From NCBI GenBank assembly GCA_946479015.1, contig CAMLEQ010000015.1, positions 1 through 22,478 of the forward strand: a DNA stretch of 22,478 bases, written 5' to 3'. Below, one piece after another: positions 1 through 8,561 of the stretch (position 1 is the first letter of the stretch; each line of letters starts with the position of its first letter). The stretch comes from an uncultured Gemmatimonadota bacterium (GTDB taxonomy: Bacteria > Gemmatimonadota > Gemmatimonadetes > Gemmatimonadales > Gemmatimonadaceae). The translations under genes and the position numbers were made by a program. Below the pieces are notes generated by a model that made no database searches, was not told the DNA's origin, and was given only the letters and a program-made list of their open reading frames with translations.

Positions 1-127
1 GTACGGCGCGTATAGGGCGGGATGTAGAGAGAGTCCACCTACACGCGAACCTACACACGCCGTACCTCCCTCCTCTTTCCGTCAGTTCCCCACACGCGAC
101 ACGCGTTTCATGGTGGTCTAGCGACTA
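1..127 (+). repeat. Palindromic intergenic repeat, copy A (cut by window edge)
   Basis: Bases 8-127 match the reverse complement of 14431-14550 without gaps; I count 8 mismatches in 120 positions by eye. The centre of symmetry, deduced from the complete copy, falls near base 33, so the left arm lies outside the window. Visible parts are a repeated CTACACGCG-type subunit around 37-60, the arm CCGTCAGTTCCCCACACG (79-96), and the outer boundary TGGTGGTCTAG (111-121). The element ends about 15 bases from the stop codon of the minus-strand gene at 145-849, so it sits in that gene's 3' region. No ORF of credible quality lies inside. Confidence 0.85.
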
Positions 128-144
128 CGCCCTACGACCCCCCA

Positions 145-849
145 TCACCGTGTCACCGCCACCCGGTAGGAAATCACCAGCGGCCCATCTTCCCCCGGCC
201 GCGTCTCCGGATACAGCGCGAGCGTCCACCCTCCCACCGTCGGGAGGCGTACGCCACGCGACGGGAGCTCCGAGAGCAGCTCCCCCGCCTCGGCGATCGC
301 GCCGTCGCGGAGGGGGGAGAGGGCGGAGTCGGCGGCGGCGCCGAACACCATGGGAAGCGTGGTGCGCACGATGCGCTCGAACTTGAGCGGGCGGCGCGTG
401 CGCGCCAACGGCGTGTCGAAGTGCACGGTCACGGTGTCACCGGCGCGCACCGCGAACATCCCGTCGCGCAGAGCGGTACGTCCCTCGGCCACCACCGGCG
501 CGGGACGCGCGCCGCGCGATGCCGTCGTGGCGGGACCACCCGCGATCGCCGCCGGTGCGGTGGTCGCGCTGCCATCGCTGTTCGGATGGAGGGATGCGTC
601 GGGGCCGGTGGCCGGCGTGGCCGCACTTCGCGAGGGGAGCGCGCGCGGGGGGCGGCGTTGCAGCGCCGTGGCGCCCGCGATGCCAGCGGCGCCGAGGATG
701 GCGATCGTGACGCCGGCAAGGCCGTAGCGGACGAGCGACCGCCGCCGGCGCGCGCGCGCCGCGAGACGCGCCTCGCGGCGGCAGTGCAGGCACACCTTGG
801 TGCCGGGGCGCTGCTCGTGCGGGCAGGGAGGGGTGGAGCGTGGCGACAT
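145..849 (-). CDS. Membrane-anchored zinc-ribbon hypothetical protein
   Basis: Protein of 234 residues. Residues 9-23 contain a C-x-H ... C-x-x-C cluster (Cys9, His11, Cys20, Cys23) that looks like a small zinc ribbon. It is followed by an Arg-rich stretch and one hydrophobic helix at about 42-62. A Pro/Ala/Ser/Thr linker (about 65-110) leads to a C-terminal domain of about 115 residues with alternating beta-type sequence (AGDTVTVHFDTPLARTRRP and onward). The topology suggested is a cytoplasmic zinc ribbon with an outer-face domain. I chose the ATG at 849 because the longer open frame upstream (to 1176) is Arg/Pro/Ala noise and the zinc-ribbon motif follows this ATG directly; no clear Shine-Dalgarno is visible. 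The 286 bases to the next gene (850-1135) form a divergent promoter region in which I recognise nothing specific. Function unknown; no enzyme motif is seen. The C-terminus runs up to palindromic repeat copy A. Confidence 0.7.
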   Translation of the reverse strand: MSPRSTPPCPHEQRPGTKVCLHCRREARLAARARRRRSLVRYGLAGVTIAILGAAGIAGATALQRRPPRALPSRSAATPATGPDASLHPNSDGSATTAPAAIAGGPATTASRGARPAPVVAEGRTALRDGMFAVRAGDTVTVHFDTPLARTRRPLKFERIVRTTLPMVFGAAADSALSPLRDGAIAEAGELLSELPSRGVRLPTVGGWTLALYPETRPGEDGPLVISYRVAVTR

Positions 850-1135
850 GGGCGGAGCCCGAAGCGAATGGGGAGACCGGTACGGCTGGCGGGCCCGCGC
901 GGGAGCGCCGCGCATCGCGCGGCGCGGCGGCCTCCCGAGCGGCGCGGCGCACCGCCGCGCGGCGGCGCGCACTCCCGGGTGACGATCGATCGCGCGATGC
1001 GCAACGGCAGGGTGGACGATGCGATGGGCCGGCGGCATCTCGCTTGCGGCAGGGCACTCGCGATCGATGGCGACGGCCGGATCCGAAGCGGGCTCCCTCG
1101 TGGGTCGCCGCCGGCATTTCACCTGGGAGGGTAGG

Positions 1136-1672
1136 ATGGCAGCACACACCGGAAAGACCACGACGAACCACGACACGATCCGGCGCTGGGCCGAGCGGCG
1201 CGGCGGTCACCCGGCATGCGTGAAGGGCACCGGTGGCCGGAGCGATCCCGGGATGATCCGCATCGACCTGCCCGGATACAGCGGCGCCTCGTCGCTCCAG
1301 CCGATCAGTTGGGACGAGTGGTTCCAGGCCTTCGATGACAACGGTCTGGCGCTCGTCTACCAGGACCGGACCGCATCGGGGAAGCGGAGCAACTTCAACA
1401 AGCTCGTGAGCCGCGAGACAGTGCGGAAGCGCGCCGCCGGACAGTCGGGAGCGTCGGTGCACCACCCGCACGGCAAGCGGAAGAGCAGCGCGGGGACCAA
1501 GCGCACCGCGCGCACCGGGGCGTCGTCGCGCGGCGGGACCTCGTCGTCACGCGGCGGCACCACGTCGCGCACCGGGAGCTCCTCAGGGACGCGGACCACG
1601 TCGCGCGCGGGGAGCTCCTCGCGGACTCGGACCACCACCCGCACCGGGACCACGAGGGCGCGCTCGCGTTGA
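1136..1672 (+). CDS. Small conserved protein with basic Ser/Arg/Thr repeat tail
   Basis: Protein of 178 residues. Residues 8-95 form a compact conserved-looking domain (TTTNHDTIRRWAE, then RGGHPACVKGT, IRIDLPGYSG, ISWDEWFQAFDDNGLALVYQD, FNKLVSRET). I recognise this as a widespread short bacterial family of unknown function, usually annotated hypothetical and sometimes mislabelled as a glucan-branching enzyme. Residues 96-178 are an added low-complexity basic tail made only of Arg, Ser, Thr and Gly with some Ala and Lys, ending in three 12-residue units (142-178). The tail is probably disordered and could bind nucleic acid or another polyanion; that is inference. The start at ATG 1136 is supported by a GGGAGG-type Shine-Dalgarno just upstream, whereas the open frame to 1019 has none. 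The short form of the family ends about where the tail begins. Confidence 0.8.
   Translation: MAAHTGKTTTNHDTIRRWAERRGGHPACVKGTGGRSDPGMIRIDLPGYSGASSLQPISWDEWFQAFDDNGLALVYQDRTASGKRSNFNKLVSRETVRKRAAGQSGASVHHPHGKRKSSAGTKRTARTGASSRGGTSSSRGGTTSRTGSSSGTRTTSRAGSSSRTRTTTRTGTTRARSR
1559..1666 (+). repeat. 36-bp tandem repeat inside the basic tail
   Basis: Three units of 36 bases (1559-1594, 1595-1630, 1631-1666) encode TTSRTGSSSGTR, TTSRAGSSSRTR and TTTRTGTTRARS. The first two are close copies at DNA level; the third is diverged. Just upstream, two 7-codon units (roughly 1517-1558) have the pattern (A/S)SSRGGT. The repeat keeps the reading frame because 36 and 21 are multiples of three. Confidence 0.75.
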
Positions 1673-1766
1673 CGCGGGCGGGCGGCCTCGCTGCCGCGCG
1701 CACATCTTGCAGTCGCCGGCGAGGTCATCCGCGTGCCGGGGCCTCTCGGGGTCACCCGGCGCGCAC

Positions 1767-1811
1767 CGCCGCCCGCTCGTCGGGCGGCGTGTCATCGCGC
1801 GACCGCGCGAT
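1767..1811 (+). terminator. Two adjacent perfect hairpins, candidate terminator
   Basis: The first hairpin is CGCCGCCCG, loop CTCGT, CGGGCGGCG (1767-1789), a perfect 9-bp stem. The second is ATCGCGC, loop GACC, GCGCGAT (1794-1811), a perfect 7-bp stem. They lie between the stop at 1672 and the start at 1844, both on the plus strand. No T-tract follows, so intrinsic termination is uncertain; the second hairpin ends 32 bases before the next start codon and could instead be an operator or leader structure. Confidence 0.4.
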
Positions 1812-1843
1812 CCCGGCCGTGGGGGCATGCCGCGGCAGCGTAG

Positions 1844-2197
1844 ATGAACGAGATGCCCCACGACGAGAAAGCCGGCACGCCGCCCCCGGCCAGACCTGCT
1901 CCGCCGGACTATCTGAACTCCACCGCAGCCCACTCGGATGCGGCGGAGATCGTACGCGCCATCGACGCCGCGCAACGCACCCGCAACTTCGCCTCCACCC
2001 ATCTGCGCGCGGTGGTCGCGGCCTACGCCCGCAACGCCCGCGCGGCCGGGGTGCCGCCGGAGCGGCTCCTGGTCGCCGTGAAGACGCTCGTGCGCGACGT
2101 GGCGCTCGCGGAGATGAACGACTGGTTCCGCGGCGTGCTCACCGACCGCGCCGTGGCCTGGACGATCGAGGCCTACTTCGACATCGACGACCGGTGA
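1844..2197 (+). CDS. Small hypothetical protein, helical
   Basis: Protein of 117 residues. The first 30 residues are polar and Pro-rich. The rest looks like an alpha-helical bundle (DAAEIVRAIDAAQRTRNF, LRAVVAAYARNARAAGVP, PERLLVAVKTLVRDVALAE, VAWTIEAYFDID). No catalytic motif, signal peptide or membrane helix is visible. The regular heptad-like Ala/Val/Leu spacing and absence of frame disturbance support coding. The ATG at 1844 follows TAG with only a weak ribosome site; ATG 1853 (residue 4) is an alternative. It is convergent with the GGDEF-like gene at 2222-2827. Function not recognised. Confidence 0.6.
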   Translation: MNEMPHDEKAGTPPPARPAPPDYLNSTAAHSDAAEIVRAIDAAQRTRNFASTHLRAVVAAYARNARAAGVPPERLLVAVKTLVRDVALAEMNDWFRGVLTDRAVAWTIEAYFDIDDR

Positions 2198-2206
2198 TCC
2201 CGCCGT

Positions 2207-2219
2207 GCCGGTGACCGGC
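2207..2219. terminator. Short hairpin between convergent genes
   Basis: GCCGG-TGA-CCGGC (perfect, extendable to a 6-bp match around one central base) lies in the 24-base gap between the stop of the plus gene (2197) and the stop of the minus gene (2222). The position suits a bidirectional terminator, but the stem is short and has no T-tract. Confidence 0.35.
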
Positions 2220-2221
2220 GC

Positions 2222-2827
2222 TCACCCCTCGTCGCGCTCGAACTCCACCGTCAGCGCCAGCTCCCGGGCGAGCCCCTCGTTCAGCTCCGAGACCGCCTCG
2301 CGGATCCGCTGAGTCACGGCCACGCGGTCCCCCGGCGCCGCGACGGCGCAGAGGATGAGGAGTCGCTGCCACCCTTCGGCGGCCACGACGTCGCTGCCGC
2401 GCAACAGCGTGCACAGATGCACCAGCAGCATGCGGCGCACCTGCTCGGTGCCGCCGCGCACGATCATCGAGAGATAGAGCACGGTGCCGCCTTCCCGGCG
2501 AACCCGCGCTTCCTCACGCTCGCGAATCAGCTCGGCGTACAGCGCGTTGGGCAGCCCCGTGACGGGGTCGGTGAGGAGGTTCTTGAGAAGGCCCTGCTCG
2601 AGGGCGCGCGAAGTCTGCATCGGGAACGGCTCGTGGGGTTGGGACCGGTGACTCCAGTGCAGACCGCTTGCCACCACGACCAAGATGACGAGGGCTCCGA
2701 CCACCGTGACCGCCGCGCTTCCGTGGGGCGCCGCGCGCGCGCAGATTGCTCCTGCCCGGCGTCGCACGGCGCGCGCCGGCGGGGGGCAAGGCGCTTCCCC
2801 CACTCCGTGACCGGTCCCAGGCCGCAT
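2222..2827 (-). CDS. Membrane-anchored protein with degenerate GGDEF domain
   Basis: Up to 201 residues. A hydrophobic segment (about 38-57) precedes a domain opening with LLTDPVTGLPNALYAELI (83-101), the hallmark N-terminal motif of GGDEF diguanylate cyclases. The later LLRGSDVVAAEGWQRLLIL (141-159) aligns with the family's LRxSDxVARxGGDEFxxLL, but the GGDEF signature itself is replaced by EGWQR. Catalytic and GTP-binding residues are therefore missing and the protein should not make cyclic di-GMP. A regulatory or scaffolding role is inferred. The domain stops near the usual C-terminal length. The ATG at 2827 lies only 5 bases from the divergent GTG start of the HipA-like gene, and the first 35 residues are Pro/Arg/Ala-rich with low credibility. 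In-frame GTG codons at 2767 or 2704, or ATG 2620 (which would lose the helix), are alternatives. Confidence 0.65.
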   Translation of the reverse strand: MRPGTGHGVGEAPCPPPARAVRRRAGAICARAAPHGSAAVTVVGALVILVVVASGLHWSHRSQPHEPFPMQTSRALEQGLLKNLLTDPVTGLPNALYAELIREREEARVRREGGTVLYLSMIVRGGTEQVRRMLLVHLCTLLRGSDVVAAEGWQRLLILCAVAAPGDRVAVTQRIREAVSELNEGLARELALTVEFERDEG

Positions 2828-2832
2828 TCGAC

Positions 2833-3660
2833 GTGATCGACCTTCCGACGTTCACCGCCACCCGCTATCTCCAGCCCCTGCGCGAGGGGGGATCCCTCCC
2901 CGCCGTGGTGGACACGGATGGCGGTGGGCTGTTCGTGACGAAGTTCCGGGGGGCGGGGCAGGGGGCGAAGGCGCTCGTGGCCGAGCTGATCGCGGGGCTG
3001 ACAGCCCGCGAGCTCGCGCTCCCGACCCCCGAGCTCGCGCTGATCGAGGTGCCGCCGCCCTTCGGCCGCGGCGAGCCCGACCCCGAGATCCAGGACCTGC
3101 TGCGCGCGAGCCACGGCCTCAACGTGGGCGCCCGCTACCTGGATGGCGCCTTCAACTTCGATCCGGCCGCAGCGGGGGAATGCGTGAGCCCCGAGCTCGC
3201 CGCGGACGTGGTCTGGTTCGACGCGCTGCTCACCAACCCGGACCGCACGCACCGCAATCCGAACCTGCTCATCTGGCGGCGAGAGCCATGGCTGATCGAC
3301 CACGGTGCCACGCTGTACGCGCACCACGATTGGTCGACGGTGGACGAGGCGCGCACGCGCACGCCGTTCCCCCTCATCGCGCAGCACGTGCTGCTCGCGC
3401 GCGCCGGAGACATCGAGCGCGCCGATGCGCGGCTCGCCCCGCGGCTCGGCGAGGCGGTGCTGCGAGAGGTACTGGCGCGCGTTCCCGATGCGCTGCTCGC
3501 GCATGCCGACGGCGCCGCCTCTCCGGCCGCGGCGCGCGAGCGCTACATCGAGTATCTCGGCACCCGGCTCCGCGCGCCGCGCGCGTTCGTGGCCGAAGCG
3601 GCCGCCGCGCGCGACCGCGTCCGGCGCGAGCCGCCGCGCCCGCTCTCCGCGAGACGATGA
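2833..3660 (+). CDS. HipA-like kinase (HipA_2 family)
   Basis: Protein of 275 residues from GTG 2833. It matches the stand-alone HipA-like kinase family in full: TRYLQPLREGGSLPAVV near the N-terminus, GGLFVTKFRGAGQGAKALVAE with the presumed ATP-binding Lys37, EPDPEIQDLLRAS (81-93), the catalytic loop FDALLTNPDRTHRNPN (129-144; Asp137, Asn142) and the metal-binding LIDHGATLY (Asp156). All key residues look intact, so it is probably an active phosphotransferase, substrate unknown. The classical toxin HipA phosphorylates a tRNA synthetase, but this short family is not shown to do that. The start is inferred from where the family begins; no Shine-Dalgarno is visible. Its stop overlaps the next ATG by four bases (ATGA), indicating translational coupling to the DUF3037 gene. 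Confidence 0.88.
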   Translation: MIDLPTFTATRYLQPLREGGSLPAVVDTDGGGLFVTKFRGAGQGAKALVAELIAGLTARELALPTPELALIEVPPPFGRGEPDPEIQDLLRASHGLNVGARYLDGAFNFDPAAAGECVSPELAADVVWFDALLTNPDRTHRNPNLLIWRREPWLIDHGATLYAHHDWSTVDEARTRTPFPLIAQHVLLARAGDIERADARLAPRLGEAVLREVLARVPDALLAHADGAASPAAARERYIEYLGTRLRAPRAFVAEAAAARDRVRREPPRPLSARR

Positions 3661-4070
3661 CCGCCGACCGCTGGATCTCCTACGACTTCGCCGTGCTGCG
3701 CGTGGTGCCGCACGTGCATCTGGGGGTGTTCGTCCCCGTGGGCGTGGTGGTGCACGCGCGGACGGTGGAATACCTCGGCATCCGCGTGCTCACCGACCCG
3801 GCGGTGCTCCGCGCGCTGGCCCCCGACGTGGATGCGGAGATGCTCGCGCGCTATCTCCGGTCGTGCGAGGCGATCTGCGCCGGCGACCCGGCGGCGGGGC
3901 CGGTGGCGCTGATCCCGACATCGGAGCGCTTCCACTGGCTCACCGCCCCGCGCTCGGACGTCATCCAGAGCTCGCCGATCCACGAGGGGATCGCCGAGCA
4001 TCCACCCAGGGCGCTCGACGAGCTGTTCGACGCTTACGTGACGAGCCGCGCGGTGCGCGCCGGCAGCTGA
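3657..4070 (+). CDS. DUF3037 family protein
   Basis: Protein of 137 residues. The opening WISYDFAVLRVVPHVHLGVFVPVGVVVHA, the segment TVEYLGIRVL and the C-terminal FHWLTAPRSDVIQSSPIHEGI are the recognisable signature of DUF3037, whose function is unknown. It is coupled to the HipA-like kinase by a 4-base ATGA overlap. The two families recur as neighbours in my knowledge of bacterial genomes, which suggests partner, substrate or inhibitor roles; that is inference. The last 37 bases overlap, tail to tail, the 3' end of the minus-strand membrane protein at 4034-4678. Confidence 0.88.
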   Translation: MTADRWISYDFAVLRVVPHVHLGVFVPVGVVVHARTVEYLGIRVLTDPAVLRALAPDVDAEMLARYLRSCEAICAGDPAAGPVALIPTSERFHWLTAPRSDVIQSSPIHEGIAEHPPRALDELFDAYVTSRAVRAGS

Positions 4071-4678
4071 GACGAGCCGCCGCCGGCGACGCGCGCGCGC
4101 CGCGTCGTGCGCCGCGTCGTCATCCATGCGGCGGTCGCCGCCAGCACGAACGCCGCGACGATCAGGATCCCGCCCGCGGCCGGCCACGACGACGCGGTGA
4201 AGTTGAGGATCTGCCGGGTGCCCAGGATCGGTGGCTGATAGACCGTCCCCGGGACCTTGATGATCGCGTGCTCGGTGTCGAGGTGATGGCCGTACGTGTA
4301 CGTCCATCGCCACATGTCGGCGAGGCCGGCCACCGCGGCCGCGCCGAACCCCGCGAGCCACACGTACAGCGCGCGCCGCCGTCCGGCGGCCGCCACCGCG
4401 AGCCCCGCCGCCGCGAGCGCGCCCACCACCCAGGGCAGATAGCGCAGCTCCGGCATGACCTCCGGATCGATGGCCCGCATGCCGATGTAGTGATTGAGCT
4501 CGTTGATGTTCGCCAGGTCGTGCTCCTTCACCCCTTCCACCGTGTGGAGGCGGATCTGCATGCCGAGCCCCTCCGGGTACTGCGGCGCGATGAGCCGGAT
4601 GCGCCAGACGGGGAGCGCGATGGCGATCGCGAGCAGCAGGGCCGCGACGATGGTGAGCAGTCGCGAGAGCTTCGGCAT
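4034..4678 (-). CDS. nos-cluster-type four-helix membrane protein
   Basis: Protein of 214 residues with four hydrophobic helices (about 6-26, 84-102, 105-122 and 165-188). The first loop reads IAPQYPEGLGMQIRLHTVEGVKEHDLANINELNHYIGM, followed later by YGHHLDTEHAIIKVPGTVYQPPILGTRQILNFTASSWP. I recognise both as conserved in a membrane protein that in Bacteroidota and others sits beside nosL/nosD/nosY, the accessory genes of nitrous oxide reductase. The conserved His residues between helices would fit metal or copper handling, which is inference. No other nos gene is visible here, so it is an orphan. The start at ATG 4678 has a GGAG about 9 bases upstream. The tail after residue 190 is basic and Ser/Arg-rich. 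Confidence 0.8.
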   Translation of the reverse strand: MPKLSRLLTIVAALLLAIAIALPVWRIRLIAPQYPEGLGMQIRLHTVEGVKEHDLANINELNHYIGMRAIDPEVMPELRYLPWVVGALAAAGLAVAAAGRRRALYVWLAGFGAAAVAGLADMWRWTYTYGHHLDTEHAIIKVPGTVYQPPILGTRQILNFTASSWPAAGGILIVAAFVLAATAAWMTTRRTTRRARVAGGGSSQLPARTARLVT

Positions 4679-4743
4679 GACGGCGGGCTCCGGATGGAGG
4701 ATGGATGCGCGTGGACGAGCGGCGCCTCACGGCGCGAGATGAA

Positions 4744-4813
4744 GGTGTGTCGGAGCCGCCGCGCGCTCCGTCGGCGAACGGAGGAAGTTGCGTCGGCGAA
4801 TCGGGGACACACC
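4744..4813. promoter_or_regulatory. Direct and inverted repeats upstream of the nos-type gene
   Basis: CGTCGGCGAA occurs at 4769-4778 and again, identically, at 4791-4800: a direct repeat with a 22-base period, about two helical turns. It is bracketed by an inverted pair, GGTGTGTC (4744-4751) and GACACACC (4806-4813). All lie in the 176-base gap between the sensor kinase stop (4855) and the start of the nos-type gene (4678), 66-135 bases upstream of that start. Phased direct repeats are typical of response-regulator sites, but the assignment is inference. Confidence 0.4.
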
Positions 4814-4854
4814 GTGTGAGGGCACGCCGGACTCGGCGGCGTGCTCGCGGCGTG

Positions 4855-7329
<2,475 letters not shown>

Positions 7330-7498
7330 GCGGAATCATGGGATCTGCCGGACGCGTCCGCCCCGTGTGGTGGACGGAGGGTCGCCCGAGGGTACTGGTG
7401 GAGCGTGCAGCACGAATGAGGCCGCCGCCCCGCCGCTCCGCGCGCGTTCCCATGCTCGCCCCGCCCTCGCGGGCGCGCCGCCGGCGGAGCGGTACCGG

Positions 7499-8449
7499 TC
7501 AGCCGCTCGAGCGTGCCTCGTGCCCCGCCGGCTCGAGGCGCCCGCGCACCTTCCGCACCTTGAGCTGCACTCGGTCCACCACCACGCGCGGGTACCACCG
7601 CAGGAGAAACAGGAGCTTCTCCAGCGCCCCCGTCCAGTTCCGCTCGCGCACGTCGGCGTGGATCTGCGTGATGATCACCTCGCCGAAGCTCTTCTGCGTG
7701 TGGCGCACGCCGATGCGGTACGCGGCCTCGAGCCGTCGGTTGCCCCGCAGGTGGGGGCGCTGTGCGTGCTGCACGCGCAGGATGGATGTCATCATCACGC
7801 GCGTGTTCCCCGTCATGTTCGTGCCGTGGCGCCGGTATTCGGCCACCGGCTCGTTGTACAGGTGGAACGCGAAGCGGCGCGCGATGCGGAGGTCCATGTC
7901 CCAGTCCTCGGCCGAACGCAGCGTGACGTCGAAGCCGCCGCCCACCGCCTCGATCGCCGATCGGCGGTACATCGTGGTGAGCGGGTAGATGCCGCAGTGG
8001 TCGTAGAGCATCTGTGCGTAGTAGTCGTCGCAGTCGACGAACGGCTTCCACGACTTGATCAGCGCGCCGTCGGCGTCGATCACCTGCATCCGCCCGGCCA
8101 CGAATCCGCGGTCCGGTCGCGCGGTGATGTGAGCGACGCCGCGCTCGAGCGCGCGCGGCAGCAGGCGGTCATCGGAGTCGAGGAAGACCAGCAGCTCGCT
8201 CGTGGTGGCGCGGATCCCCGTGTTGCGGGCCGCCGACAGCCCCTGATTCTCCTGGCGGATGTAGCGGACCTGCGGATACCGGCGGGCGACACCCGCCACA
8301 TCGTCGGGAGAGCCGTCGTCGATCACGACGATCTCCGCCGCGGGGTAGGTCTGCGCGAGGACGCTCTCGATCGCATCGGCGAGAAAGTGCGCCTGCTTGT
8401 AGCACGGGATGACGACGGCGACACGGGAAGACTGCGCGGCACGACTCAT
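7499..8449 (-). CDS. Family-2 glycosyltransferase (copy 1)
   Basis: Protein of 316 residues. A GT-A fold family 2 transferase: RVAVVIPCYKQ (9-19), VIDDGSPDD (42-50), QENQGLSAARNTGI (66-79) and the metal/nucleotide-sugar motif FLDSDDRLLP (89-98). The acceptor-side segment has LRSAEDWDMDLRIAR. It transfers a sugar from a nucleotide donor to a growing glycan on the cytoplasmic face; donor and acceptor cannot be read from sequence. The start at ATG 8449 is chosen because MSRAAQSSRVAVV aligns with the start of its paralogue; ATG 8464 is possible and the open frame to 8677 is noise. It is a tandem duplicate of the gene at 8562-9494. The 169-base gap to the sensor kinase contains GC-rich inverted repeats (around 7462-7487) that may end the glycan transcript. 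Confidence 0.9.
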   Translation of the reverse strand: MSRAAQSSRVAVVIPCYKQAHFLADAIESVLAQTYPAAEIVVIDDGSPDDVAGVARRYPQVRYIRQENQGLSAARNTGIRATTSELLVFLDSDDRLLPRALERGVAHITARPDRGFVAGRMQVIDADGALIKSWKPFVDCDDYYAQMLYDHCGIYPLTTMYRRSAIEAVGGGFDVTLRSAEDWDMDLRIARRFAFHLYNEPVAEYRRHGTNMTGNTRVMMTSILRVQHAQRPHLRGNRRLEAAYRIGVRHTQKSFGEVIITQIHADVRERNWTGALEKLLFLLRWYPRVVVDRVQLKVRKVRGRLEPAGHEARSSG

Positions 8450-8502
8450 ACTGCGACTCACCATGCTGCGGGTAACTCGAATTCGCGGACTCCTCGCGTT
8501 CC

Positions 8503-8518
8503 TCACGAATCGTGCCCG
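8503..8518 (-). repeat. 16-base repeat with CACGATTCGTG palindrome, upstream of GT copy 1
   Basis: TCACGAATCGTGCCCG (plus strand) is identical to 9548-9563. It contains an 11-base palindrome, CACGA-A-TCGTG (8504-8514). It lies in the 112-base gap upstream of glycosyltransferase copy 1, 55 bases before that gene's start. It may be an operator or a remnant of the gene duplication. Confidence 0.5.
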
Positions 8519-8561
8519 CCGCGCCGGCCGGTGCATCGATTTTCGTGGCGGGATCTCGTGG

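Noticed and set aside
1019..1135. Upstream extension of the basic-tail protein to 1019
   Set aside because: The extra 39 residues look like noise and lack a ribosome site, whereas ATG 1136 has a good GGGAGG.
7462..7487. CGCCC-TCGC-GGGCG and CCGCCGGCGG as a terminator after glycosyltransferase copy 1
   Set aside because: Stems of only 3-5 bp in very GC-rich DNA and no T-tract; such symmetry is expected by chance, so it is mentioned but not annotated.
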